Shown here: piece after piece, positions 41,956 to 51,127 of the stretch | Numbering within the stretch: position 1 is the stretch's first letter | Layout: each line of letters begins with the position of its first letter | DNA from: JAGIBJ01 sp032119795 | GTDB lineage: Bacteria > Actinomycetota > Thermoleophilia > Solirubrobacterales > Solirubrobacteraceae | DNA length: 64,000 nt | Direction of reading: 5' to 3' | NCBI GenBank assembly: GCA_032119795.1 | Contig: JAUMFO010000008.1 | Location: forward strand, 1-64,000 | Made by a program: the position numbers and the translations under genes | The notes under the pieces: model-generated | Databases searched by the model: none | The model's input: only the letters and a program-made list of their open reading frames with translations | What the model was told of the DNA's origin: nothing

Positions 41956-44031
41956 CTACTTCTTCTTCTTCTTGACCGGTGCGGGCTTGAGCGTCACGGT
42001 CACGGTCTTGGTGCTGGCCTGGCCACCCGTCGGGGTGAACGTGATCTCCAGCGTGACCTTGAGCTTCTTCTTCTTGGTCAGCTCTTTGGCCGCAGCCTTG
42101 CTCGGCTTGATCGTGAAGGCGACCGGACCGCCGGCCTTCGGCGAGGAGGCCGCCGAGGCGATCTGGCTGTTCTTCTTCTTGCCGACCGTCGCCTTGGCGA
42201 CGATCGACACGACACCGGCGCCGGGGACCTGCAGCGTCAGCGTGGCGCTGCCCTTGTTGGACTTCGGCGTGCCCGTCGTGAAGACGTTGCTCGGCGCAGC
42301 CGGCGCGGGAGTGTTGTTGGCCGGCGGGGTGACGACCGCTGGCGGGGTGACGACCACCGGCGGGGTGCTGCCGCCGTTGTTGCCGCCAGCCTTCGCCCAA
42401 CCGATCTGCTTGGCGGCCGCGTTGGCGATCTCCTGCAGGGCCGGCGAGAGCGGCGCGTAGTCGAAGCCCAGGAGGCCGTTCTGGCCACCGAGCGTCATCC
42501 ACTCCATGTAGTCGCGGACGCTGCGCGCCTTGCGCTCTTCAGCGCCCTGATCGCCCTGTGTGCTGTAGGGCGTGCTGTAGTCGTCGAACGCCAGTGCGTA
42601 CGTCAGCGAGCACAGGCCATAAGCCGTCGGGGTCGAGTCGACGCCGGAGGCCTGCGACCAGTCGGCGACCGTCGGGTCTGCACCTTGCGGCAGGTTGCGC
42701 AGCTGCGCGGTGTTGCAGCTGGAGCCCTTGAGGCTCGTGCCGCCAACGAAGCCGGCCGCGTTGGACTGCGGATCGACGTAGCTCGTGAGGTTCTTGGCCT
42801 GCAGCTTGACCCAGTACTTGTCGTCGGTGGCGTTGGCCTGGCGCTCGAAGGCGAAGGCGCGCTGCTGCCGAGCGGTCGAGAGGTCGCCGTAGCCGATCGA
42901 CCCGTCAAAGTCGTTGACCTTGTTGACGAGGTCGTCGTTACCGTTGCCGCCGGCCGCCGCCGTGACCTGCGTGGTCTGGAGGAGCGGCACCGATGCCTCA
43001 GTGCAGGTGCCACCGAGGACCGGCGTCGAATCGGGGCGCGTGAACTGCGCGTTCTCCGTGAACGGCGCGAACTGCGCCGCGCACGGCCCGGTTCCTGTGG
43101 TCGTGGCCGGGTCGGTGCCGACGGCGTCGGTGGTGTCGCCGTCGTTGTTGTAGTCGAACGCCACCGTGCGGGTGTGGTTCGGCCACGTGCGGGTGTCCGG
43201 CGTGTTGAAGGCTCCGAGCCAGCCGCGACCCGGGTTCACCTGGCCGAGGTAGTCCTTGAAAACGAAGGTGGTGCCACCGTCGTCGAGGCGGCGGATGCGC
43301 ACGAGCGGGAAGCTCGCGCAGCGGGCGTCAGACGCCTCAGCCGGCGTGTCGTTGCCGTCGTTAATCCAGGCGACGAGTTCGCCCCAGGTGTCGATCTCGG
43401 TGCCACCGTTGAAGATCTGCTCAAGCTGCGTACGCGTGATCTGCAGGCGGCGGGTGTTCGCCGTGCCGGGATCAGAGAGCTGGCCCTGCTGGCCGACCGT
43501 GAGCGCGGCTCCATCGGCCTGCTTGGCGATCGTGCAGCCGTCAGGCAGGTTCACGACGATGGCGACGGAGCCGAGGGCGATCGGGATCGTCCGGATGACG
43601 CCCTCGTCGCCGACCGCGTCGGTGCCCTTGTTGACGTTGGCTTGGTCGGTCGCCGAGAGGGGCTCCTCACTCATGCCATAGCGCGGGACCTGGTTACGCG
43701 ACTTGGAGCCGTCGGTGTTATTGCCCTCCGGAGCGCCGTTGGTGCGTGCACCGACAACGCGGCGGCCGGAGCCGGAGCCCTGCGAGTCGTAGGAGATCGT
43801 CGGCGCGCTGCCGACGGCTCCGCAGAACACGCTGGAGAAGCCCGGAATGAAGACCTGGTTGTGCGCGGAGGCGGCGAACGAAGCGCCGCGTCCCTGCATG
43901 GCATCGCCGAGGCACTTGCCGGAGGTGAAGGCCGCATCAGCGGGGGCAGCGAAGGTCGCAGCAGCGAGAGCAGCGCCAGCGGCGATCGTGAGACGGCGCG
44001 CCAGTGGCGAGCCGTTCATGAGGGGAAACAT
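41956..44031 (-). CDS. Large secreted PstS-like substrate-binding protein
   Basis: A 691-residue exported protein. Signal peptide RRLTIAAGAALAAATFAAPADAA is followed by a PBP-type (PstS-like) domain: TISYDSQGSGSGRRVVGAR is the anion-loop region, SEEPLSATDQ and IPIALGSVAIVVNLP follow. It is more than twice the usual PstS length because of long insertions (TNGAPEGNNTDGSKSR and a D/N/T-rich region), then a Pro/Val linker and a Lys-rich beta domain ending VKKKKK. There is no transporter gene adjacent. The ATG at 44031 has GAGGAA upstream. Phosphate binding is inferred, not shown. Confidence 0.78.
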   Translation of the reverse strand: MFPLMNGSPLARRLTIAAGAALAAATFAAPADAAFTSGKCLGDAMQGRGASFAASAHNQVFIPGFSSVFCGAVGSAPTISYDSQGSGSGRRVVGARTNGAPEGNNTDGSKSRNQVPRYGMSEEPLSATDQANVNKGTDAVGDEGVIRTIPIALGSVAIVVNLPDGCTIAKQADGAALTVGQQGQLSDPGTANTRRLQITRTQLEQIFNGGTEIDTWGELVAWINDGNDTPAEASDARCASFPLVRIRRLDDGGTTFVFKDYLGQVNPGRGWLGAFNTPDTRTWPNHTRTVAFDYNNDGDTTDAVGTDPATTTGTGPCAAQFAPFTENAQFTRPDSTPVLGGTCTEASVPLLQTTQVTAAAGGNGNDDLVNKVNDFDGSIGYGDLSTARQQRAFAFERQANATDDKYWVKLQAKNLTSYVDPQSNAAGFVGGTSLKGSSCNTAQLRNLPQGADPTVADWSQASGVDSTPTAYGLCSLTYALAFDDYSTPYSTQGDQGAEERKARSVRDYMEWMTLGGQNGLLGFDYAPLSPALQEIANAAAKQIGWAKAGGNNGGSTPPVVVTPPAVVTPPANNTPAPAAPSNVFTTGTPKSNKGSATLTLQVPGAGVVSIVAKATVGKKKNSQIASAASSPKAGGPVAFTIKPSKAAAKELTKKKKLKVTLEITFTPTGGQASTKTVTVTLKPAPVKKKKK

Positions 44032-44114
44032 GAAGTGAGAACTTCCTCGTCGGGGACCGGGGGTGGGATTGGTCGGACGGCATCGTGGCGAAGCGTGAGC
44101 CGCAAGCGAAGGGG

Positions 44115-44158
44115 CTTCACGGGTTCGACACAGCCCGTTTACGACCTGATTGCAACCT
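44115..44158 (+). promoter_or_regulatory. PHO-box-like array upstream of the PstS-like gene (reverse orientation)
   Basis: Four 11-bp units on the plus strand, first seven bases CTTCACG, CGACACA, GTTTACG and GATTGCA. They lie 84-127 bp upstream of a minus-strand gene, so the array faces away from it. Phase and sequence resemble the pst arrays. Confidence 0.45.
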
Positions 44159-44186
44159 GCGCAGACCAGAATTCCTACGCGCCAGT

Positions 44187-46184
44187 TCATGGTCTGAACT
44201 CGACGGTCACGCGGCCGACATACTCGGCGCCGGAACGGCCGGTGAACTCGATCTGCGTGGACGCCGTCAGGCGCCCTGCGGTGCGAAGACGGCTACGAAG
44301 CGACCGCGGTACCGTCAGCCGAACGCTGATCGTCGCGGCCTTGGTTGCGCGGACTTTTGCGCTGGCCAGCGTCCGCGTGTTCCCGACCCGTTTCCCGTCG
44401 GCGTTACGGAGCCGACCACGCGCAGTGGCGGTGCCGCTGCCCGGCTCCGGGACCTTAATGCGGACCACGACGGATGCCTTCGCCGGCCGCCCAGCGCGGA
44501 CGGTCAGGCGAACGGGAGCCGGCGGCTCAGGCGCCGCGTCAACGACAGGCGGTAGCGTTGCGCCGTCGGTCTCGGCGGGTGGCGGCGCCTGTGGCGGCGG
44601 CGCATCGAGGCGGTCGACGACGAAGGCGTCGGCCCTCGCGTTCGCGTCGCCAAAGAACAGGTTCGTTGCCGAGTTCAAGAACGCAAGGCGACGGCCGTCG
44701 CGGCTGAGATCTGGAACGCCGGTCGCCGAGCCGTCGGAGTCCACGCCACCCAGACCGAGCGTCGCCCGCTCAATGGTGCGGTCGGCCAGATCGATGAGGT
44801 GCACGTCGCGCACGGTCGCCTGCGTACGGGGCGTTCCCACCTGCCTGAGAATGGGCGTGACCTGCGCCGACCTGAACGTCGTCACCGCCACCCAGCGGCC
44901 GTCGGCCGACATCGCGAAGCTGTCGATCGCGGCGTTGGTGGCCGCCGTCGCACCGCCGTCGCGGGTGAACTCGGTTGTCGTGGACTTCTTCCCACGGCCC
45001 GGCGACATCTCGGTGACGAACAGGTCAGCGCCCGTGCCCCCAAGCGCGCCCCCGCGCAGCGACGCGTTCGTGAGGTAGGCCACCCGGCTGCCGTCCTCGG
45101 AGAGCGCCGGCGCGGCATTCACGATGCCTCCGAGGAAGCCCTCATTCGCCGTGAGCGGTCCGTAGCACGGGCCGAGCAGCGTGGGGCTATCCGTCACGGA
45201 AGCACCCGGTGGGCAACCGGGATCCTCGGGGTCAACGAACCCCGTCACTCGCCGAGTCGGTGCTCCCGGGCCCTCGGCGACCCGTCGCCAGAGGTAGTAC
45301 TCAAACGACGGGTTCGCACCTTCGCCGTCGATGAATGGGGTCTGTGCTGGGGCGTTGCGGCCGACCCATGCAACGGTTGTCCCGTCGCCGCTGAGGACTG
45401 CGGCGCCCAGCGCCCCGCCAGCGGGTCCTCCGCCCGCTTGATCGCGGGTCACCAGCAGTGTCGTGCCAGCGTCGAGATCACGGACGAACACCTGCTGTCC
45501 CGGCGTCGTGACGTCTGGCTCGGCGGGCAGGTTCGAGACGACGTCAACGGTCTTGAAGACCACGCGTCGACCATCGGCGCTGATGGCTGCGCGTGCCGTC
45601 AGCTCACTGCCAGGGTTCACGCCTGGGCGGTCCTGCCCCTCTGGCGGAGGGGCATATCGAGCAGGGTTCCCAGAGTTCGAACGCGAAACGAGCGTGTAGG
45701 CCCCGGCGGCCGTCCGCTGCGCGGCCATGTCTCTCACGTAGACGTCGACGTTTCCGTTGGTGTCGTCCGGGCTCAGTTGCCAACCTGTCGAGAAGGCCAC
45801 GAACCGCCCATCGGCCGAGACCGAAGGATTCAGGGCTCCGCGAGTGATCAGCCGCTCGGGATCGTTCTCCGGTCGCAGGTCGCCGTGGGCGACAAGTTCC
45901 AGGGCGCCGGTCTGCAGGTCTCGGCGGAAGATCCCTCCGGCCCGGAACTGGCCCTTGGGGTCGGCGTCGTCGTCGGCGAAGAGATTGCGCGCGCGGGTCG
46001 TGAAGGCGACGTAGCGGCCGTCGCCCGAGAGGGCGACCTGCAGGGTCGTGTCGTCGGCCTGCTCCAAGCGTTCGAGCGAGGCCGAGACGATCGTCGCGCC
46101 CGGTGCGACGTAGGCGTCGGCCCGGCCGGCCACCATCGCGGCCACCGCCCCCGCGAGCATCGAGACCAGGAGAAGGCGCTTCAT
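44187..46184 (-). CDS. Secreted TolB-like (PD40/WD40) beta-propeller protein
   Basis: A 665-residue exported protein with a signal peptide (LLLVSMLAGAVAAMVAGRADA) and several PD40 repeats: LSGDGRYVAFTTRARNLFAD, VSADGRFVAFSTGW, ISADGRRVVFKT, LSEDGSRVAYLTNAS, MSADGRWVAVTTF, LSRDGRRLAFLNSATNL. These build a TolB-type propeller, usually a protein- or ligand-binding platform. A basic C-terminal beta domain ends RVTVEFRP. Its ATG overlaps the upstream stop (ATGA) with the other propeller gene. Confidence 0.85.
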   Translation of the reverse strand: MKRLLLVSMLAGAVAAMVAGRADAYVAPGATIVSASLERLEQADDTTLQVALSGDGRYVAFTTRARNLFADDDADPKGQFRAGGIFRRDLQTGALELVAHGDLRPENDPERLITRGALNPSVSADGRFVAFSTGWQLSPDDTNGNVDVYVRDMAAQRTAAGAYTLVSRSNSGNPARYAPPPEGQDRPGVNPGSELTARAAISADGRRVVFKTVDVVSNLPAEPDVTTPGQQVFVRDLDAGTTLLVTRDQAGGGPAGGALGAAVLSGDGTTVAWVGRNAPAQTPFIDGEGANPSFEYYLWRRVAEGPGAPTRRVTGFVDPEDPGCPPGASVTDSPTLLGPCYGPLTANEGFLGGIVNAAPALSEDGSRVAYLTNASLRGGALGGTGADLFVTEMSPGRGKKSTTTEFTRDGGATAATNAAIDSFAMSADGRWVAVTTFRSAQVTPILRQVGTPRTQATVRDVHLIDLADRTIERATLGLGGVDSDGSATGVPDLSRDGRRLAFLNSATNLFFGDANARADAFVVDRLDAPPPQAPPPAETDGATLPPVVDAAPEPPAPVRLTVRAGRPAKASVVVRIKVPEPGSGTATARGRLRNADGKRVGNTRTLASAKVRATKAATISVRLTVPRSLRSRLRTAGRLTASTQIEFTGRSGAEYVGRVTVEFRP

Positions 46185-48109
46185 CGGATCCTCACCGTCT
46201 TGCTCAGCGTGGCGCGGTTGCCGGCCTTGTCTTGCACGCGCGCAACGACCCGGTAGCGGCCTGGTCCGGCTACGCGGATCAGCGCCCGGCGCTTGCCGCT
46301 TACGGCGGGCCTGGTGCCGACCTTCACTCGCACGGAACTCGCGAGCACGCCTGAGCCTGCGCCGTCCTCAAGGCGGACCTCCACACGCCGGCCCTTGAGC
46401 ACCCGCGCACGCAGGGTCGGCGCCGTGCCGTCGAACCGCAGCACCGCCGGCACGCTCGACGTCTCCTGGCCAGCGGCATCCGTGGCGACCACGGCGATCG
46501 TGCGGCGGCCGTCCTCGAGGTCTTGCGTCGGCAGGTCGAAGGTGGTCCCGCCGAGATCCTCGACGGCGACGTCGTCGTCGACGACGACCGCGTACCTCAC
46601 CTTGCCGACCGCGGCCGCCGCTGGGTCCCAAGCCAGCTTCACCGTCTCACCGCGCACCCAGTCCAGTGGGGCCTGCACCGAGAACGTCTGGGGCGCCGCG
46701 TCGACCACCGCCGCCACCACCTGGCGCCCGGCGCCCGCGCCCTGAGTAAACGCCGCCAGGCCATCGCCGAGCCCCGAGCCCGCGAGCAGGAGGTCTTCGA
46801 CGGCCCCGCCGCGTGGGCCGGTGAGCAGCCGGTCGGCGAGGACGCCGTCGGCGCGGCGCTCTTGGAGCCGCACGTTGCCGCGCCCGCCCGCGCCGAGCCG
46901 CCAAGCCAGGGCTGCACTGCCGTCGCTCCCGAGCGAGACCTGCGTGCCAGGCGCAGCGGACGCGTCGCCACGGTCGAGCCGGGTCGGCGCAGCGACCTCC
47001 GTCTCCGTGAGCTCGACCGACAGCGCAGTGGAGCCGACGGCGAGTCCGACCAAGACGTCGGGCCCCGCGACCGACAACGCCGGAGGACCGAGCGGACCGG
47101 CCGCGGGTGCGGCGGCGCCACCGCCGTCAGCCAGGCGCGGCGCAGCGAATGCCGCCGCGTCGCTCGCAAACTGGTCTGGGATCGTCGCGACCCACACCCG
47201 CGGACCGCCGTCGCCGGCCCGGAAGGGCTGTTGGCGCCAGGCCACCGCGGCCTCGCCGAAGCGCCCGACCGACAGCGCAAACGCATCGGTGGCTCCGGTG
47301 CGGGCGCCGCCGATCTCTCGCGGCGTGACGGCCCGCGCAATGCCGATGCCGCCAGAGAAGATCCGCCGGAAGTACACGCGCGGAGCGAACTCGTCGTCGA
47401 GTTCGCTCCAGGCGACGACGCCGGCGCCGGCCTGATCGATCCCGATCTTGGGGCCGTTCGCTGCGGTCAGTGCCGGGATGACCGCCGCCGGGTTGCGATT
47501 CATCGGCGTCCCCAGCGGACTCCACAGCTGACCCGTCAGGCGGGCGACCCGGATCTCTGCGATGACGCCGCCGTCGGCGGCGCCCGCAGGCTGGGCATCG
47601 GTCACGACGCGGTAGGTGAGCAGCGCCTGCCCGCCAGCGGCCATCGCCACCTGGGGCGCGACGCCGAGCGAGGCATCGCCGACGTTCAGGTCGACCGGGA
47701 CCGGCGCTTCGAATTGCCGTGCCCCAGGTTGCAGCGACGCGGAGAAGAGCCGGTCGGCGGCGCCGAACTCCTGCGCCCAGACGACCACGAGACGTCCGCC
47801 GTTGCCCGCGGCGATCACCGGCCACGTGGATTCAAAGCCTTGCGTGCGGCCGACGTCGACGCGCTGGGCCGGCCGCCAGGCGCCGCCGACGTACTGCGCC
47901 GCAAACACGTGCGCGCGCCCGCCGTCGACTTTGCGGAAGACGATCCCGCCGGTGCCGTCGGGCGCCATCGCAGCTCCGCCGAGTTCCAGAAGATCAGCGG
48001 ACGGGCCGTCGACGAGCTGCGCCGGCGAGACCGTCGCGTGGGCGGGCGAGGCGACGGCGAGCATGGCGAGCGCCGCCGCCAAGGCGGCGACTCGGGCAGG
48101 GAAGGTCAT
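46181..48109 (-). CDS. Secreted beta-propeller/Ig-like protein
   Basis: A 642-residue exported protein: signal peptide (PARVAALAAALAMLAVASPA), a series of AW/VVAW-containing repeats (GNGGRLVVVWAQEFG, AGAGVVAWSELD, GEAAVAWRQQPF, DGSAALAWRLG) typical of WD40-like exported propellers, then Ig-like domains (YAVVVDDDVAVEDLGGTTFD, TIAVVATDAAGQETSSV) and a terminal KTVRIR strand. Function unknown. The ATG at 48109 gives the signal; it heads a two-gene operon divergent from pstS2. Confidence 0.82.
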   Translation of the reverse strand: MTFPARVAALAAALAMLAVASPAHATVSPAQLVDGPSADLLELGGAAMAPDGTGGIVFRKVDGGRAHVFAAQYVGGAWRPAQRVDVGRTQGFESTWPVIAAGNGGRLVVVWAQEFGAADRLFSASLQPGARQFEAPVPVDLNVGDASLGVAPQVAMAAGGQALLTYRVVTDAQPAGAADGGVIAEIRVARLTGQLWSPLGTPMNRNPAAVIPALTAANGPKIGIDQAGAGVVAWSELDDEFAPRVYFRRIFSGGIGIARAVTPREIGGARTGATDAFALSVGRFGEAAVAWRQQPFRAGDGGPRVWVATIPDQFASDAAAFAAPRLADGGGAAAPAAGPLGPPALSVAGPDVLVGLAVGSTALSVELTETEVAAPTRLDRGDASAAPGTQVSLGSDGSAALAWRLGAGGRGNVRLQERRADGVLADRLLTGPRGGAVEDLLLAGSGLGDGLAAFTQGAGAGRQVVAAVVDAAPQTFSVQAPLDWVRGETVKLAWDPAAAAVGKVRYAVVVDDDVAVEDLGGTTFDLPTQDLEDGRRTIAVVATDAAGQETSSVPAVLRFDGTAPTLRARVLKGRRVEVRLEDGAGSGVLASSVRVKVGTRPAVSGKRRALIRVAGPGRYRVVARVQDKAGNRATLSKTVRIR

Positions 48110-48199
48110 GGCGCGGTGGCCGGGCACCGACGGCACCCTGACGGGCCAACGCACCAGGTTTGTGAAGGACCTGAGATGTCAGGGCAGAGCGCGCCCGTT

Positions 48200-48243
48200 G
48201 ATCACAGGAACTTCACCGGATCGACACGTCCTGGTCACGACCG
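48200..48243 (+). promoter_or_regulatory. PHO-box-like array upstream of pstS (second copy)
   Basis: Four exact 11-bp-phased units, first seven bases GATCACA, CTTCACC, CGACACG and GGTCACG, closest match in the window to the GTTCACC consensus. They end 80 bp before the pstS start. Two more units (CATCTCA, CTTCACA) lie just upstream on the opposite strand at 48157-48178, facing the propeller operon. Confidence 0.75.
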
Positions 48244-48323
48244 GTCGACGCCAGCACCGCAGACTCCTCAGGTCGTGGAGTCCTCTCACTCCGCGTTCCC
48301 CATCCCACCCCGGAGTCCTAGCT

Positions 48324-49133
48324 GTGAACCACTCCAAGCTCAGCGTGGCGCTCGCCGTCGCTGCCGCTGGCTCGCTCTCGCTCGCGCCAGCCGCATCTGC
48401 CAAGACCACGATCACCATGAGCGGCTCGACGTCGATCTACCCGCTCGTGCTGCAGCTCGGCAAGGCCTACAACAAGAAGACCAAGGGTGCGGTCGGCTTC
48501 CGCGTGCTCCAGGGCGGCTCCGACGTGGGCGTCAACGACGCCTCACGTGGCCGCGTGTCGTTTGGCATGTCGTCGCGTGATCCGCAGAGCAGCGATCCGG
48601 ACGGCCTGAGCTTCAACAAGATCGCCCGCGACGGCGTCTGCGTCGTCACGCACCCCGACAACGCGCTGGCGAACGTGAGCCGCGAGACCGTCCAGTCGAT
48701 CTTCTCCGGAACGATCCGCAACTGGAAGGACGTGCCCGGCGCCCAGGTCACCGGGCCGATCGACCTCGTGACGCGTACCCCCGCCTCCGGTACGGCCGAC
48801 GCCTTCCAGAACATCTTCATGGGCGCGGATCTCAAGGTCGCTGGTAACGCCTCGCAGAAGGCCTCCAACGGCCTCGTCCAGCAGTCGGTGGCGTCGAACA
48901 AGAACGCCATCGCCTACCTCGACTTCAAGTTCATCTCCGGCACCAGCGCCGCTCCCTACGGCGGCGTGCCCTGCAACCTGCGCAACGCCAAGTCCGGGCA
49001 GTACCTGGGCGTGCGTAACTTCTGGCTCGTCTCGCGCGGCAAGCCCACCGGCGACTCCCTCAAATTCCTCCGCTACGTGAAGTCGGCCGCCGGCCAGAAG
49101 ATCGTGTCGAAGGAATGGGTCAGCTACAAGTAG
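48324..49133 (+). CDS. pstS: Phosphate-binding protein PstS (second copy), secreted
   Basis: A 269-residue periplasmic-type PstS with an ordinary Sec signal (ALAVAAAGSLSLAPAASA) and no lipobox, unlike the first copy. Binding-site segments are MSGSTSIYPLVLQLG, LQGGSDVGVNDASRGRVSFG, SSRDPQSSD and ASGTADAFQNIF. The GTG at 48324 has GGAG 8 nt upstream. It begins the second pst operon behind a four-unit PHO-box-like array. Confidence 0.93.
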   Translation: MNHSKLSVALAVAAAGSLSLAPAASAKTTITMSGSTSIYPLVLQLGKAYNKKTKGAVGFRVLQGGSDVGVNDASRGRVSFGMSSRDPQSSDPDGLSFNKIARDGVCVVTHPDNALANVSRETVQSIFSGTIRNWKDVPGAQVTGPIDLVTRTPASGTADAFQNIFMGADLKVAGNASQKASNGLVQQSVASNKNAIAYLDFKFISGTSAAPYGGVPCNLRNAKSGQYLGVRNFWLVSRGKPTGDSLKFLRYVKSAAGQKIVSKEWVSYK

Positions 49134-49142
49134 CCCACCCGG

Positions 49143-50171
49143 TTGGCTGCTCTCACCCACCCGATTCGCTCCGCGCTGCGCGGCGCCCGCCAGGGCGCCG
49201 CGGGTGATCGGCGCGTCGAGCTTGCCCTTGGGGCCGTCGCCTCGACCGTCCTCCTGCTCTGCGCAGGGATGGTGGTGTTCGTGGTGCTCAAGGCCTGGCC
49301 GTCGTTCGAGGCCAATGGCCTCGGCTGGTTCGCGTCGGCCTCGACCGACGAGCAGCTCGGCGAGATCTTCAAGTCGCCGTCCAATCCCGACCAGTACGTC
49401 TACGAGTTCGGGGCCTGGGCGCTGATCTGGGGCACGTTGCTCACGAGCGGACTCGCCGTCGTCATCGGCGTGGTGTTCGCGGTCTTCACGGCCGTGTTCA
49501 TCGTCGAGTTCGCGCCGAGCAAAGTGAATCGGGTGTTGGTCCCAACCGTCCGACTCCTGGCCGCCGTACCGTCGGTCGTCTACGGCCTGATCGGCATCCT
49601 CGTGCTCGTCCCGCTCGCCGCTGAGGTGCTCGTCACGACGGAGCGCAAGGAGTCGGTGGCCTACTTCGTGCAGCTCACCGGCGCCTGCTGGCTCGTGGCC
49701 GCCGTGATCCTCTCAATCATGATCGTGCCGATCATGATCTCGATCACGGTCGACGCCCTTCGGGCGGTACCGCGGTCGTGGACCGAGGGCGCCGCCGCCC
49801 TCGGGGTCAATCGCTGGCGCGTGATCACCACCATCAGCGTGCGGGCCGCTCGCCCCGCGATCATCGCCGGCATGATCCTCGCGTCCGCGCGTGCGCTCGG
49901 CGAGGCGATCATGCTTTCGATGGTCGCCGGGTCGGCGGCGTGGGCCCCGAACCCGCTCGACGGTTTCACGTTCTTCTTGGAGCCCGTTCGGCCGCTGGCA
50001 TCGACGGTCGTGGAGTCGGCAGAAGGGCTCAGCGTCGAGCCGTTCGGCCAGACGATCTATGCGATCGCCGCCGTGCTGCTGGTCTCCAGCGCCTTCCTCT
50101 CGTGGGCCGGCTGGTTCGCCAAACGCTCGATGCGCCGCTACGGCATCGAGCCAGGCGGAGCGACGCAATGA
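49143..50171 (+). CDS. pstC: Phosphate ABC transporter permease PstC (second copy)
   Basis: A 342-residue permease: helix 1 (AVASTVLLLCAGMVVFVVL) and the coupling loop AAALGVNRWRVITTISVRAA followed by ARALGEAIMLSMVAG identify PstC. It starts with a TTG 9 bp after pstS and overlaps pstA by 4 bp. Confidence 0.92.
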   Translation: MAALTHPIRSALRGARQGAAGDRRVELALGAVASTVLLLCAGMVVFVVLKAWPSFEANGLGWFASASTDEQLGEIFKSPSNPDQYVYEFGAWALIWGTLLTSGLAVVIGVVFAVFTAVFIVEFAPSKVNRVLVPTVRLLAAVPSVVYGLIGILVLVPLAAEVLVTTERKESVAYFVQLTGACWLVAAVILSIMIVPIMISITVDALRAVPRSWTEGAAALGVNRWRVITTISVRAARPAIIAGMILASARALGEAIMLSMVAGSAAWAPNPLDGFTFFLEPVRPLASTVVESAEGLSVEPFGQTIYAIAAVLLVSSAFLSWAGWFAKRSMRRYGIEPGGATQ

Positions 50172-51127
50172 GCGCGGTCCCGACCACGGTCAAGCCGACC
50201 GATCCCCGCGGCTCCTCTCGCGAGTGGCCGCTGCGCGACCGCGTCGCCCTGGCCTGCTGCTGGATCGCCGGACTGTCGACCTGCGCCGTCGCGTTCCTGA
50301 TCGTCGGCTACCTGGCATTCAAGGGCGTGCAGTACCTCGACCCAAGCCTGCTCACGTCGCGCCCGAGCGCCGAGACCGACCAGAGCCGCAGCGGCGGCTT
50401 CCTCGATCCGATCATCGGGACGGTCCTGCTGACGGTGCTCGGCACCCTCATCGCCGTCCCACTCGCGCTCGCCACCGCCCTCTGGCTCACCGAGTACGGC
50501 CGGCCGTTCTGGCTGGCCCGCGCCGTCGAATCGGGCATCGAGATGATCGCCGGCACGCCGAGCATCGTCCTGGCGATCTTCGGCCTGCTCGTGTTCCAGC
50601 AGACGGTCTTCGGATTCCTGTCGTTTGAAGCCGAGGGCGGCTCGGTGTTCGGCCGGTCGTTCTTTACGGCGGCAGCGATGATGTCGCTGATCGCGCTACC
50701 CCTGCTCGTCGGCTCGATCCGCGAGGGGCTCCAGGCCGTGCCGCGGCATGTGCGTGAGGCCTCCTACGCCCTCGGAAAGACCAAAGCGGCGACGATCCGC
50801 CGGGTCCTCATGCCGGCCATCCGCCCGTCGATCGGCTCGGGCACGGTCCTGGGCATGGGGCGAATCGCTGGTGATACGGCGATCGTGGTGATCCTGCTCG
50901 GCGGCACGTTGCAGCTGCAGGGCTTCGGCGACGTGCCGCTCCTCAGCACCCTGCGCGGCAACGGCAGCACGCTCACGAGCTACGTCTACGTGAACTCGCC
51001 AGCCGGCGAGGGCTCCGCACCCGAGAAGGCCTACGCCGCAGCCTTCGTCCTGCTCCTGATCTGTATCGGGCTCAACCTGCTCGTCACGCGCCTCGCCCGC
51101 CAGACCTCCCCCGCCTCCGCCCGATGA
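50168..51127 (+). CDS. pstA: Phosphate ABC transporter permease PstA (second copy)
   Basis: A 319-residue permease with the PstA-type coupling loop EASYALGKTKAATIRRVLMPA and GMGRIAGDTAIVVILLGG. It begins at an ATGA overlap with pstC; the same frame is open further upstream but that part lies within pstC. Confidence 0.92.
   Translation: MSAVPTTVKPTDPRGSSREWPLRDRVALACCWIAGLSTCAVAFLIVGYLAFKGVQYLDPSLLTSRPSAETDQSRSGGFLDPIIGTVLLTVLGTLIAVPLALATALWLTEYGRPFWLARAVESGIEMIAGTPSIVLAIFGLLVFQQTVFGFLSFEAEGGSVFGRSFFTAAAMMSLIALPLLVGSIREGLQAVPRHVREASYALGKTKAATIRRVLMPAIRPSIGSGTVLGMGRIAGDTAIVVILLGGTLQLQGFGDVPLLSTLRGNGSTLTSYVYVNSPAGEGSAPEKAYAAAFVLLLICIGLNLLVTRLARQTSPASAR

Noticed and set aside
39804..45078. Very long plus-strand open frames opposite ftsH and the secreted proteins
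   Set aside because: They cover genes with intact catalytic motifs and signal peptides on the minus strand; their own translations are Arg/Gly/Val-rich without domains.
48262..48282. GACTCC/GGAGTC hairpin in the pstS2 leader as a translational switch
   Set aside because: The stem is only 6 bp and the GGAGTC near the start is a second copy not in the hairpin; too weak to claim.
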